IMG/VR virus record: IMGVR_UViG_3300017744_000190
Coordinates: 1-21,483 of that record
Reading direction: 5' to 3' (one strand)
Length of the DNA stretch: 21,483 nucleotides
Origin: a virus
The position numbers and the translations under genes are program-made. Positions 1-6,330 of the stretch are shown one piece after another (positions within the stretch are counted from its first letter, which is position 1; every line of letters starts with the position of its first letter). The notes beneath the pieces are model-generated. The model was not told where the DNA came from. It was given only the letters and a program-made list of their open reading frames with translations, and searched no databases.

Positions 1-174
1 CTTTTTGGTTTAGCAGCAGACATATACTTGCCTAAAAGTTCTAGAGAAAGGTTTTTAATCATAAATGCTTTATTGGAAGTTGGGTTAAACAGAATAGGCA
101 TAAACTTTAAAGGAAAATTTGTACACGTGGATATGGATAGAAGTAAAGATAAAAATGTCCTATGGACATATTAA
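1..174 (+). CDS. M15-type peptidoglycan peptidase (endolysin), C-terminal fragment
   Basis: The reading frame is open from base 1 and stops at TAA 172-174, giving the last 57 residues of a protein that begins before the window. It contains LFGLAADIYLP followed about 35 residues later by FVHVDMD and a final W-Y. This matches the end of the M15A/M15_3 D-Ala-D-Ala carboxypeptidase-like family, where HxxGxAxD and a later HVD supply the zinc ligands. The first ligand His would lie in the codon just before the window (inferred). The Asp of AADI and the His of HVD are present. Such enzymes cut cell-wall peptide cross-links. In a phage, next to a small membrane protein, this is most likely the endolysin. 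A virion-associated or host-remodelling peptidase is the alternative. Confidence 0.75.
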   Translation, partial: LFGLAADIYLPKSSRERFLIINALLEVGLNRIGINFKGKFVHVDMDRSKDKNVLWTY

Positions 175-193
175 TTAATTTAAAATAATAAAA

Positions 194-376
194 ATGAAAA
201 ACTATTTAATTTTAACAATGTTAAAGTCTAAAAAGGTGTGGTTTACAATAGCAGCGATTATCGTTCCTTTTATAGCAAGAAGTTTAGATGTAGATGAAGT
301 TCATGTAAGCGAGATGTTTTGGGCATTAGTAGGTTTAACAGGCGCACAAGGTTTAGCTGATAGTGGAAAGAAGTAA
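194..376 (+). CDS. Small membrane protein, holin candidate
   Basis: A 60-residue protein with a short basic N-terminus (KSKK near 12-15), a hydrophobic helix at about 16-30 (VWFTIAAIIVPFIA), an acidic linker, a second moderately hydrophobic stretch at about 41-56, and a GKK tail. It follows the M15 peptidase by 19 bases, and its start is preceded by an A-rich leader (TAAAATAATAAAA). Small size, membrane character and position beside the probable endolysin suggest a holin or other lysis accessory protein. No family-specific motif was recognised, so this is inference from context. Its end overlaps the next gene by 14 bases. Confidence 0.55.
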   Translation: MKNYLILTMLKSKKVWFTIAAIIVPFIARSLDVDEVHVSEMFWALVGLTGAQGLADSGKK

Positions 377-1085
377 TAGATACAGATTAAAGCCACACGA
401 GATAAAAGTTCTTCAGAAACTGCGAGAGCAAGAAAAAAGTAATGTATTAGTAATCGGAGACTTGCACGAACCTTTTTGTTTGGACTCTTATCTTGATTGG
501 TGTATAGAACAATACCACACCTATAATTGCACGGAGATAGTGTTTATAGGCGATATAATAGACAATCACTACTCAAGCTACCACGAAACCTCAGCAGATG
601 GTATGGGTGGCTTAGATGAGCTAGAATTAGCTATTAAGAGAATATCAAGGTGGTACGAAGCATTTCCTAAAGCCACAGTTGTTATTGGTAACCACGACAG
701 AATCATAATGAGAAAGGCACAAACAAGTGCAATCCCATCAAAGTGGATAAAATCTTATAAAGAAGTATTAGAGGTTCAAGGTTGGGAGTTCGTTGAAAGG
801 TACGAATTAAATGGGGTTCAGTATATACACGGAGAAGGTGGTACTGCTAGAACTAAATGTCGTGCAGATATGATGAATACTGTTCAAGGACACTTACACA
901 CTCAGGCATATTGTGAACATTATGTGGGTAAAAAGTTTAGAATCTTCGGTATGCAAGTTGGTTGTGGTATAAATCACAAGTCATACGCAATGGCTTATGC
1001 AAAATATGGTAAACGTCCTGCGGTTGGTTGTGGAGTTGTCTTAAATAACGGCGAAACACCACTTAATTTATTAATGCCTTTATAA
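363..1085 (+). CDS. Calcineurin-like metallophosphoesterase
   Basis: A 240-residue protein carrying the full metallophosphatase signature in order: GDLHEP (32-37), GDIID (63-67), GNHD (109-112), HGEG (156-159) and GHLHTQ (176-181). These supply the Asp, His and Asn ligands of a two-metal centre, so the enzyme should hydrolyse phosphomonoesters or phosphodiesters. The substrate (nucleotide, nucleic acid end or signalling molecule) cannot be told. The start is GTG at 363, overlapping the preceding gene by 14 bases. No ATG occurs before the first motif, so GTG is the best choice. It is the last gene before the regulatory gap at 1086-1254 and probably ends the lysis-side transcription unit. Confidence 0.8.
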   Translation: MERSNRYRLKPHEIKVLQKLREQEKSNVLVIGDLHEPFCLDSYLDWCIEQYHTYNCTEIVFIGDIIDNHYSSYHETSADGMGGLDELELAIKRISRWYEAFPKATVVIGNHDRIIMRKAQTSAIPSKWIKSYKEVLEVQGWEFVERYELNGVQYIHGEGGTARTKCRADMMNTVQGHLHTQAYCEHYVGKKFRIFGMQVGCGINHKSYAMAYAKYGKRPAVGCGVVLNNGETPLNLLMPL

Positions 1086-1114
1086 AAAATTAGCTTAATT
1101 TTCTCGGTTTTTTT
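1086..1114 (+). terminator. Weak terminator-like hairpin
   Basis: A 7-bp inverted repeat (AAAATTA, loop GCT, TAATTTT; 1086-1102) lies directly after the phosphoesterase stop. Five bases later comes a run of seven T (1108-1114). The stem is nearly all A-T and the T-run is not flush with it, so this is a weak candidate. It makes sense as an end point between the lysis genes and the early promoter downstream. Confidence 0.3.
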
Positions 1115-1133
1115 AAAAATTATAATTTTATTT

Positions 1134-1148
1134 TAGTAAAATTTACTA
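1134..1148. promoter_or_regulatory. 15-base inverted repeat, possible operator
   Basis: TAGTAAA, central A, TTTACTA: perfect 7-base arms around one base. It lies about 50 bases upstream of the host-type promoter that drives the first early gene. Position and symmetry suit a binding site for a dimeric regulator or an activator, but AT-rich DNA produces such palindromes by chance and no cognate protein is identified. Confidence 0.35.
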
Positions 1149-1196
1149 GAGTAGAATTATTTTTTTATATATATTAGTTAAAAACTAAGTTAAAAA

Positions 1197-1228
1197 TTTG
1201 GTTGGTAAATATATTTTTTTTAAATTTG
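1197..1228 (+). promoter_or_regulatory. Bacteroidota-type early promoter
   Basis: TTTG at 1197-1200, 20 bases, then TAAATTTG at 1221-1228. This agrees with the established Bacteroidota promoter pattern (TTTG or TTG near -33, TAnnTTTG near -7). It precedes the ATG at 1255 by 26 bases, leaving a short A-rich untranslated leader. It opens the long early gene run and is the best single clue to the host phylum. Confidence 0.7.
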
Positions 1229-1254
1229 AATCATAAATAAAAACAAAAACAACT

Positions 1255-1473
1255 ATGAAAATGAATATAGTAACACATAAATTTAATAAACAAGAATTTT
1301 TATTAAATGAAATAGAAACTGAAAAGTTTTTTGAAAAACAAGACAAAACAAATTATACAGTAAAAACAAAAATATCAATTAAAGATGTAATAAATTTTAT
1401 TGTATGGTTTTTAATTGTAGGTATTGGTTCTGTTGGTTTATTAATGTTAGGTGCTTTATTAGATAGAATATAA
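1255..1473 (+). CDS. Small single-pass membrane protein, first early gene
   Basis: A 72-residue protein of unknown family. Residues 1-45 are polar and Lys-rich. About residues 46-68 form one strong transmembrane helix (VINFIVWFLIVGIGSVGLLML and beyond), followed by a short DRI tail. It is the first gene after the host-type promoter, so it should be made early in infection. A membrane protein there might act on the host envelope or superinfection, but nothing in the sequence shows that. Its TAA overlaps the next ATG by one base (TAATG), indicating translational coupling. Confidence 0.65.
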   Translation: MKMNIVTHKFNKQEFLLNEIETEKFFEKQDKTNYTVKTKISIKDVINFIVWFLIVGIGSVGLLMLGALLDRI

Positions 1474-1820
1474 TGGATATATATAAACCTACCCCACCAA
1501 CTGCCGAAGAATTAGTTGAAATGCAAAAGCAACACGAACTAGACAGGCAAAAAAGACTACTGACTTATGACAATAGAATTGTAGAAGCTAAATTAGTTTA
1601 CTACAAAGGTTATATCGCTGCATCAGGAACTGATTATAATTTAAACAAAAAGTTTGCTGATATAAAAAGAGATAGCAATTCTGTAATTATGATAGGAACA
1701 ACTAGACAAAGATGTGCAGATGATACAATAGATAATATCACAGGCACATACTCTTTAAATCTTACAGAAGAAATGTTAAAGGAATATGAAAATAACGATA
1801 AACAACTTTTAATAATATGA
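1473..1820 (+). CDS. Hypothetical early protein
   Basis: A 115-residue soluble protein I do not recognise. The N-terminal third (about residues 7-35) is charged and helix-prone. The rest alternates hydrophobic and polar residues, including IMIGTTRQRCADDTIDNIT and NLTEEMLKEY. It has no signal peptide, membrane segment or metal motif. It is coupled to both neighbours (TAATG at its start, a 4-base ATGA overlap at its end), which supports it as a real operon member. An antisense reading frame over the same bases is a shadow. Confidence 0.6.
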   Translation: MDIYKPTPPTAEELVEMQKQHELDRQKRLLTYDNRIVEAKLVYYKGYIAASGTDYNLNKKFADIKRDSNSVIMIGTTRQRCADDTIDNITGTYSLNLTEEMLKEYENNDKQLLII

Positions 1821-2116
1821 AAACAACAGTAAACTTTTATCAATTTCAAAATTGGTTTGAAAAAAATAGACCTAACAATTTTTCTTATGATGGCTTGATT
1901 GCTTTATGGGAAATGTTAGAAGAATATGAAGAAGGAACAGGGGAAGAAATAGAATTTGATGGTATTGCTTTATGTTGTGAATATTCAGAATATGAAGATA
2001 TGGAAGAATTTTGGTTAGATTATGATAAAGAAGATTACCCTAATGAACAATCAATAATGGATGCAACAATGTATTGGGCATTTGGTGATGGTTCATTTAT
2101 AATACAACAATTTTAA
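1817..2116 (+). CDS. Very acidic small protein, conserved phage type
   Basis: A 99-residue protein with about 24 Asp/Glu and only 4 Lys/Arg, rich in Tyr, Trp and Phe. The densest stretch is residues 32-73 (including MLEEYEEGTGEEIEFD and EYEDMEEFW). It ends in SFIIQQF. The pattern resembles a small phage/plasmid protein type I recall from many bacteria, but I cannot name a characterised member. The charge would suit a DNA mimic that blocks a DNA-binding host or defence protein; that is speculation. It starts in a 4-base ATGA overlap with the preceding gene. Confidence 0.65.
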   Translation: MKTTVNFYQFQNWFEKNRPNNFSYDGLIALWEMLEEYEEGTGEEIEFDGIALCCEYSEYEDMEEFWLDYDKEDYPNEQSIMDATMYWAFGDGSFIIQQF

Positions 2117-2118
2117 TT

Positions 2119-2310
2119 ATGATACTAAAAAGATTACACGAATTAAATACATTTGCTTGTCAAGACAACGAATTGTATTTAGCAGGGAAGGATGAAAATG
2201 GAGAGGATTTTACAATAGTATTTGATGCTTTTAACTTTCTAGAATGGATAGATAGAGAGCAAATACAATACATAAAAAAACAAACAATTAAATATATTAA
2301 ACAAAAATGA
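2119..2310 (+). CDS. Hypothetical small protein
   Basis: A 63-residue unrecognised protein. Residues 18-40 look like beta strands separated by a charged turn (LYLAGKDENGEDFTIVFDAF). The C-terminus is basic and helical (IKKQTIKYIKQK). The start lies two bases after the previous stop, and the end overlaps the next ATG by four bases. This tight packing in the operon is the main support. Confidence 0.5.
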   Translation: MILKRLHELNTFACQDNELYLAGKDENGEDFTIVFDAFNFLEWIDREQIQYIKKQTIKYIKQK

Positions 2311-2687
2311 AAACAGAATTGATTAAAGAAAAGTACAACAAGTACAATTTAGAACCTAGTGATGTATTTAAACATCAACACTATATTATTATAACAAGAA
2401 GTGGTATAGAAAAAATTCAAGCCCAAGAAGAAATAACTATGGATTTTCAAGTTATAAAATGTGAAAAAGACTTTGCAGTTGTTAAAGCTATTGCAAATAA
2501 AAAAGATACTCTAATAGAAACCTTTGGTAGTGCTTTAAAAGGGGATTATAAAAATGGTAACTGTAACACTTGGTACGTTATGGAAATGGCTGAAAAAAGG
2601 GCTATGTCTAGGGCAGTATTGAAGCTTACAGGTTTTTATGAACTTGGGGTGTTTGGAGAAGATGAAAGTGAAGAATTTAAACAATAA
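2307..2687 (+). CDS. Possible Erf/Rad52-like single-strand annealing protein
   Basis: A 126-residue protein. Residues 40-75 look like a beta meander (ITMDFQVIKCEKDFAVVKAI). Then comes an ETFGSAL segment and the helix AEKRAMSRAVLKLTGF at about residues 93-108, followed by an acidic tail. The A-E-x-R-A-x-x-R-A helix resembles one seen in phage single-strand annealing proteins of the Erf/Rad52 type, though this protein is short for that group. The next gene encodes an SSB-like OB-fold protein, and annealing proteins are often paired with SSBs. The call is inference; an unrelated replication accessory protein is possible. Confidence 0.4.
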   Translation: MKTELIKEKYNKYNLEPSDVFKHQHYIIITRSGIEKIQAQEEITMDFQVIKCEKDFAVVKAIANKKDTLIETFGSALKGDYKNGNCNTWYVMEMAEKRAMSRAVLKLTGFYELGVFGEDESEEFKQ

Positions 2688-2703
2688 TTAAAATAATAAA
2701 AAA

Positions 2704-3045
2704 ATGAGAATAGAAGGAAAATTAGTTAAAGTATTTGATTTGGAAACAGGAGTTTCTAAAGCAGGTAAGGAATGGAAAAAGCAATCAATCTTAATAGAGC
2801 AAGATACTGAATACAACAAAGAGGTTGTGGTTAGTTTTTTTGGAGATAATGTAAACAAGATAAAAGCAAAAACAATAGGGGATATTGTAAGTTGTAATAT
2901 TAATTTATCATCAAGAGAATATAATGGTAAATGGTATCACAATATAGATGGTTGGACTTGTAATATGTCTGATGTTAAAGCTGATATCAAAGATGCTTTT
3001 AATGAAAAGTATGCAGGTAAAACTTCTGATGATTTACCATTTTAA
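2704..3045 (+). CDS. SSB-like OB-fold protein (DUF3127 family)
   Basis: A 113-residue protein matching the DUF3127 pattern: N-terminal GKLVKVFDLETGVSKAGKEW (5-24), beta-rich core, then SREYNGKWY (70-78), and an acidic C-terminal tip DDLPF (109-113). The DDLPF tip is the kind single-stranded DNA-binding proteins use to recruit partners. I infer that it coats single-stranded DNA during phage replication or recombination. DUF3127 is common in Bacteroidota, which supports the host assignment. The leader before its ATG (TTAAAATAATAAAA) is nearly the same as that before the gene at 194. It sits between the putative annealing protein and the DnaA-like protein. Confidence 0.75.
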   Translation: MRIEGKLVKVFDLETGVSKAGKEWKKQSILIEQDTEYNKEVVVSFFGDNVNKIKAKTIGDIVSCNINLSSREYNGKWYHNIDGWTCNMSDVKADIKDAFNEKYAGKTSDDLPF

Positions 3046-3047
3046 TT

Positions 3048-3563
3048 ATGACAGATAGAATAAAATTTGAATTATTATGCGACCTTACTACAGATATAGT
3101 AGGGTTGCATCAAGGTGCATTGTCTGATAAAACTAGGAAACAAATAATTCACGTGCCTAGAATGGTAGCATCAGTTGTTGCTAGAATGACAAATGATATA
3201 CATCCAACAATTATAGCAGATGTATTAGGCAGAGATAGAACATCTATATTACATTATGAAAAATTTCATAGTCATAATTATGCTTCATTCCCTAAGTATA
3301 GAGAAACTTTTGATGAAGTATATAATGCTCATAATACTTTGGAAAATTGTAAGTTAGTTTTTGAAGATAAAAATGATATGAGAATGTATTTAATTAAGGA
3401 AGGTATTGATACAGTAAAAAAACCACAAGTAAAAATAATTGTTAAAAGTGGTAAAATAAGCCATACAGTAAAAACTAATTATATTTTATGTTCTAAAATA
3501 ATTAATGAAATCAAACAAGCATTAAAAGATTATAGTTATTCAATAGAAATAAAAACAATATGA
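3048..3563 (+). CDS. DnaA domain IV-like DNA-binding protein
   Basis: A 171-residue protein whose first half resembles the DnaA C-terminal DNA-binding domain. A basic helix (RKQIIHVPRMVASVVARM, 30-47) leads to IIADVLGRDRTSILHYEKF (55-73), where GRDRTSILH corresponds to the GRDHSTVLHA signature of DnaA domain IV. There is no AAA+ ATPase domain, so it is not a full initiator. The second half (about 75-171) is unrecognised and basic. It most likely binds origin-like or DnaA-box DNA, either initiating phage replication with the next gene or interfering with host initiation. The end overlaps the next gene by four bases. Confidence 0.6.
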   Translation: MTDRIKFELLCDLTTDIVGLHQGALSDKTRKQIIHVPRMVASVVARMTNDIHPTIIADVLGRDRTSILHYEKFHSHNYASFPKYRETFDEVYNAHNTLENCKLVFEDKNDMRMYLIKEGIDTVKKPQVKIIVKSGKISHTVKTNYILCSKIINEIKQALKDYSYSIEIKTI

Positions 3564-4213
3564 AAGCATTACTGAGCAGCACTGCTTTTCTTGTAGTCAA
3601 TAAAGAACTTGCTAGGAATATTGGTTTAAAGGAAACAGTCTTGTTAGCTGACTTAATTAGCAAGGAAGAATACTTTATTGAAAAAGGAATGACTGATGGG
3701 TGGTTTTTTAATACTGAAGCGAATATACAGAAAGATACTACGCTTACCCCCTATCAGCAGCGAAAGGCTCTTAAAACTCTTAAGAAGTATGAAATAATAG
3801 AAACTAAACGCAAGGGTGTTCCTGCAAAACAATACTTTAAAATAAATGAAGAACAAGTTGTTCAGTTTCTTAACAACAAGTCCTTAACAAACTTAACTTC
3901 TATTAATAAGAATAAAGAAATAATATTAAATAATAAGTTATCTATAAAAGAAAAATTTGAAAACTTGGTTATGTTCTTTGATTACCCTAAAGAATTAAAG
4001 CAGGAATTTATAGATTATTGGACAGAAAAAAGCTCTGATAGACCTAATGCTAAAATGAGGTATGAAAAACAAGCTACCTTTGATGTCAAGTTGAGATTGG
4101 TTCGTTGGGAAAAAAACAGTAAGAAATGGAATAATAATAAATCTAATAAATCAAAATTAGAAGAACAAATAAGCGAATGGGAAAAAGCAAAGAAATATAT
4201 AGAAAAAATATAA
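3560..4213 (+). CDS. Winged-helix replication protein
   Basis: A 217-residue protein. Residues 48-95 form a winged helix-turn-helix of the type found in plasmid/phage replication initiators and DnaD-like organisers (WFFNTEANIQKDTTLTPYQQ, then a basic helix and a wing ending in YFKI). A low-complexity Asn/Lys linker (about 104-130) joins it to a C-terminal segment with FIDYWTEKSSDRPNAKMRYE and FDVKLRLVRWEKN, a pattern I associate with Bacteroidota phage replication proteins. The last 30 residues are charged and helical. Together with the DnaA-like neighbour it probably starts replication or loads the helicase. Confidence 0.6.
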   Translation: MKALLSSTAFLVVNKELARNIGLKETVLLADLISKEEYFIEKGMTDGWFFNTEANIQKDTTLTPYQQRKALKTLKKYEIIETKRKGVPAKQYFKINEEQVVQFLNNKSLTNLTSINKNKEIILNNKLSIKEKFENLVMFFDYPKELKQEFIDYWTEKSSDRPNAKMRYEKQATFDVKLRLVRWEKNSKKWNNNKSNKSKLEEQISEWEKAKKYIEKI

Positions 4214-4380
4214 TAGAACTAGATGACTACTTCGCCTATAGTGGTAAAGTAGAAATAGATGGTAAGTTTGTTAAACCAAATGATGATTTAATATACCAAG
4301 AAAAATCTATTATAAAAAACGATATGAGTAAGTATAAATTAAAAAACTATTATGAAAACACTTCAGGAAGAAAACATTAA
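4177..4380 (+). CDS. Small hypothetical protein, uncertain
   Basis: A 67-residue frame filling the otherwise empty 138 bases between two replication-region genes. It overlaps the upstream gene by 37 bases and the downstream one by 29. It is polar and Lys/Tyr-rich (GKVEIDGKFVKPNDDLIYQE near the middle), with no recognisable motif. The ATG at 4177 lies inside the previous gene. No other ATG is close to its beginning, so the true N-terminus is unclear. It may be real because it fills the gap exactly, or it may be a chance frame. Confidence 0.4.
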   Translation: MGKSKEIYRKNIIELDDYFAYSGKVEIDGKFVKPNDDLIYQEKSIIKNDMSKYKLKNYYENTSGRKH

Positions 4381-4720
4381 GGAACTAACTGCAAAAGTCT
4401 TGGACTTAGTAGCTAAGACATCAGTAGAGTTAGGACACAGGGCAGATGCAAAGACAATGGCATCACTATCACAAATATTTGCACAAGACTTACAAAAGGA
4501 AAACAGGTTCAGGCGAATGACATTTAACCAAATACAAGATGCTTTTCACATTGGGGTTAGATATTGTGAGTTTGAACCTTTTTTAAATATAAAGACATTT
4601 TTCAGGTGGATTATTGAGCATAAGAAAAAAGTGAATGATGCTTATTACCAAGTACATACACTAAATAAAAACCCTAACCAAGTTCCTTTTTATCAGGAAC
4701 CTTTAAAATTATTAAAATGA
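4352..4720 (+). CDS. Hypothetical replication-region protein
   Basis: A 122-residue mostly helical protein. Features are KTMASLSQIFAQDLQKENRF (about 35-54), RMTFNQIQDAFHIGVRY (about 55-71) and FFRWIIEHKKKVNDAYY (about 85-100). The arrangement of a small helical domain followed by FNIKTFFRWI-like sequence resembles phage proteins encoded beside replication initiators in Bacteroidota phages. A helicase-loader-type role would fit the position but is not shown. It lacks a Walker motif, so it is not itself an ATPase. It is coupled to the next gene by a 4-base ATGA overlap. Confidence 0.55.
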   Translation: MKTLQEENIKELTAKVLDLVAKTSVELGHRADAKTMASLSQIFAQDLQKENRFRRMTFNQIQDAFHIGVRYCEFEPFLNIKTFFRWIIEHKKKVNDAYYQVHTLNKNPNQVPFYQEPLKLLK

Positions 4721-4995
4721 AAACAATAAAAATAACTAAAGAAGAAATCAAGACAGGCAAAGATGCAATTAAATGGCACTTAAAAAACTATGGACATATA
4801 ACAAGTTTAGAAGCTATCAGAGAATATGGTGTTACTAGACTTGCTAGTATTATATGGTATTTAAAAGAAGAAGGTTACACTATACATAGTGAAGATTTAA
4901 AAAAGACTACAAGGTTTGGTAGAACAACTACTATAGCTAAGTATCTGTATTTTAAACCAAAACCAACATTCGAACAGAAAGTAATATGGGGGTAA
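4717..4995 (+). CDS. Helix-turn-helix protein (HTH_39-like)
   Basis: A 92-residue protein with a helix-turn-helix at about 27-58: GHITSLEAIREYGVTRLASI then WYLKEEGYTI. This is the pattern of the small phage HTH family in which a TxxEAxxxyGxxRLaxxI motif precedes a short wing. The C-terminal part is basic (KKTTRFGRTTTIAKYLYFKP). It should bind DNA and could be a regulator or replication accessory. It starts in an ATGA overlap, and its stop overlaps the NinG-like gene by 10 bases. Confidence 0.65.
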   Translation: MKTIKITKEEIKTGKDAIKWHLKNYGHITSLEAIREYGVTRLASIIWYLKEEGYTIHSEDLKKTTRFGRTTTIAKYLYFKPKPTFEQKVIWG

Positions 4996-5399
4996 AGAAA
5001 CCTGTTAGCAAACTAAAAAAAGAGTTAGACAGTTGGTTTTCTAAATACATAAGACTTAGGGAAGCAAATGATTATGGAATGGCTCAATGTTTTACTTGTG
5101 GTAAAGTTGATTATTACAAGAAGTTACAGAACGGACACTTTCAATCTCGCAGACATCATTACACAAGGTGGAACGAACAGAACTGCCAAGTACAATGTGT
5201 TAAGTGTAATATGTTTGAACAGGGGGAACAGTATAAATTTGGTTTAAACCTTGATGCAAAGTATGGTTTAGGAACTGCTGAAGAATTAGAATTAATGGCT
5301 AAGCTAAATATTAAAATGACTAGGATTGATTATGTAGAACAAATCACTTATTACAAAAACCTTGTTAATAACTTTATAAAAGAAAAAAATCTAGAATAA
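4986..5399 (+). CDS. ninG: NinG/Rap-like recombination nuclease, HNH zinc type
   Basis: A 137-residue protein closely matching the lambda NinG (Rap) pattern. It has SWFSKYIRLREAN (16-28), CFTCGK (35-40), NGHFQSRRH (49-57), TRWNEQNCQVQCVKCN (60-75), then GEQYKFGLNLDAKYG. Cys35/38 with Cys71/74 are the likely zinc ligands, and His51 (GHF) the HNH-type catalytic residue. NinG/Rap acts on branched recombination intermediates, helping resolve junctions during phage recombination. Length and motif order agree with the family. It overlaps the HTH gene by 10 bases and closes the replication/recombination block. A stretch of 21 bases separates it from the next gene. Confidence 0.85.
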   Translation: MGVKKPVSKLKKELDSWFSKYIRLREANDYGMAQCFTCGKVDYYKKLQNGHFQSRRHHYTRWNEQNCQVQCVKCNMFEQGEQYKFGLNLDAKYGLGTAEELELMAKLNIKMTRIDYVEQITYYKNLVNNFIKEKNLE

Positions 5400-5408
5400 A
5401 ATATTTTC

Positions 5409-5416
5409 TATATTTG
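5409..5416 (+). promoter_or_regulatory. Possible -7 promoter element
   Basis: TATATTTG fits the host TAnnTTTG element and lies four bases before the ATG at 5421. No TTG is found at the expected distance upstream, so the promoter is incomplete. If it works, the mRNA would be leaderless. The surrounding TTCTAT...ATATG also vaguely resembles the late-unit motif described at 7251, 11187 and 20792. Confidence 0.3.
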
Positions 5417-5420
5417 GAAT

Positions 5421-5777
5421 ATGACTAAACCCATATTTGCAAATACAATGCATCAAATAATTGTTAATGATTATTTGAACCTTATGATGTCTTTTGCAAA
5501 AGAAATATCTACAAAGACAAAATACCAAAATTTTAAAGAAGTACTAGAACTAATTATTGAATATCATAATAGTTATGGGGAAGATGTTTCAATGGGTAAT
5601 TGGAATGATTGGTTAATGATTATACCTATAAATACTTCGGTAATGGTTAATGGTTACTTTGCAGGATTATCTACAAGAAATAACTCAGAAATAATTAAAT
5701 CATATAAATTATTGTTAGACAATAGTTTAGAATTATTAGTCAGAGATTTAAAAGATATAGAATATAATAATGAATAA
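5421..5777 (+). CDS. Hypothetical protein
   Basis: A 118-residue, mostly helical, mildly acidic protein with no family I recognise. Helices are suggested at about 10-30 (IIVNDYLNLMMSFAKEIS), 37-50 (NFKEVLELIIEYHN) and 88-112 (IIKSYKLLLDNSLELLVRDL). A central segment NWNDWLMIIPI is hydrophobic but too short for a membrane helix. It overlaps the sigma-like gene by eight bases, so the two are probably made together. A role as partner or regulator of that factor is possible but not shown. Confidence 0.55.
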   Translation: MTKPIFANTMHQIIVNDYLNLMMSFAKEISTKTKYQNFKEVLELIIEYHNSYGEDVSMGNWNDWLMIIPINTSVMVNGYFAGLSTRNNSEIIKSYKLLLDNSLELLVRDLKDIEYNNE

Positions 5778-6330
5778 AATATATCAAGCAGTAGCAGATT
5801 GTAGAAAGACATTCATAGAGATGTCCTACACTTTTACGCAAGATATAAATGAAATAGAAGAAACAGTTCAGGAGTTAATGTTGTATTTTATGCAGATGAA
5901 CCCTGATACTTTAACGTCAATATATGAAAAAGATGGAACAAAAGGTATTATCAGATATGGTGCAGTAGTCTTGAGAAGAAGTTACACTAGTACACGTAGT
6001 CCGTATTATTATAAATATAAAAAATACTACACACATATTGACACAAGTTCAACTAATATAACTTATGATATAATAGAAAAAGACGATAACAATAGAAAAC
6101 ATTTATACAATATTCCTAACGCTGAAGAATATAAACAATGGCAGAAGTTAGAATTAATAGACAAAGCATTAGATGATTTTTATTGGTATGATAGAGATGT
6201 GTTTAAACTATACTACTATGAAGGAAACACTTTGACAGGACTAGCAAAAAAGACAGGCATAAGCAGGAACAGTTTGTTCACGACTATAGACAAGGTTAGG
6301 GAACAACTAAAAGACTTGCTAGATGAATAA
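5770..6330 (+). CDS. Sigma-70-like transcription factor
   Basis: A 186-residue protein. The N-terminal part (about 20-75) resembles a reduced sigma region 2, with INEIEETVQELMLYFMQMNP and GIIRYGAVVLRRS. Residues 129-186 resemble region 4: LIDKALDDFYWYDRDVFKLY, then GLAKKTGISRNSLFTTIDKV as a helix-turn-helix. The Tyr-rich middle (SPYYYKYKKYYTHI) is basic. Similar factors occur in Bacteroidota phages. I infer that it directs host RNA polymerase to phage middle or late promoters. The repeated motif before the three downstream units is the obvious candidate target. A general DNA-binding protein is the alternative. Confidence 0.65.
   Translation: MNKIYQAVADCRKTFIEMSYTFTQDINEIEETVQELMLYFMQMNPDTLTSIYEKDGTKGIIRYGAVVLRRSYTSTRSPYYYKYKKYYTHIDTSSTNITYDIIEKDDNNRKHLYNIPNAEEYKQWQKLELIDKALDDFYWYDRDVFKLYYYEGNTLTGLAKKTGISRNSLFTTIDKVREQLKDLLDE

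Noticed and set aside
1086-1254. tRNA, small RNA or CRISPR repeats in the largest gaps (1086-1254 and 11109-11216)
   Set aside because: No cloverleaf, T-loop-like sequence or spaced direct repeats were found; only AT-rich hairpins and promoter-like motifs are present.
1634-1849. Minus-strand open frames of 60-95 codons here and at 3653, 6391, 7033, 7259, 8994, 9755, 16381, 17503, 19212, 19968 and 20920
   Set aside because: Each lies opposite a well-supported plus-strand gene, has a Ser/Leu/Phe-rich composition typical of antisense AT-rich coding DNA, and shows no motif.
4306-4314. TCTATTATA, resembling the late-unit core
   Set aside because: It is not followed by TATA, lies inside a reading frame and is 38 bases from the next ATG, unlike the fixed two-base spacing of the other copies.
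5409-5420. TTCTATATTTGGAAT before ATG 5421 as a fourth copy of the late-unit motif
   Set aside because: Only the first six bases match and the spacing differs by one; TATATTTG fits the host -7 element better.
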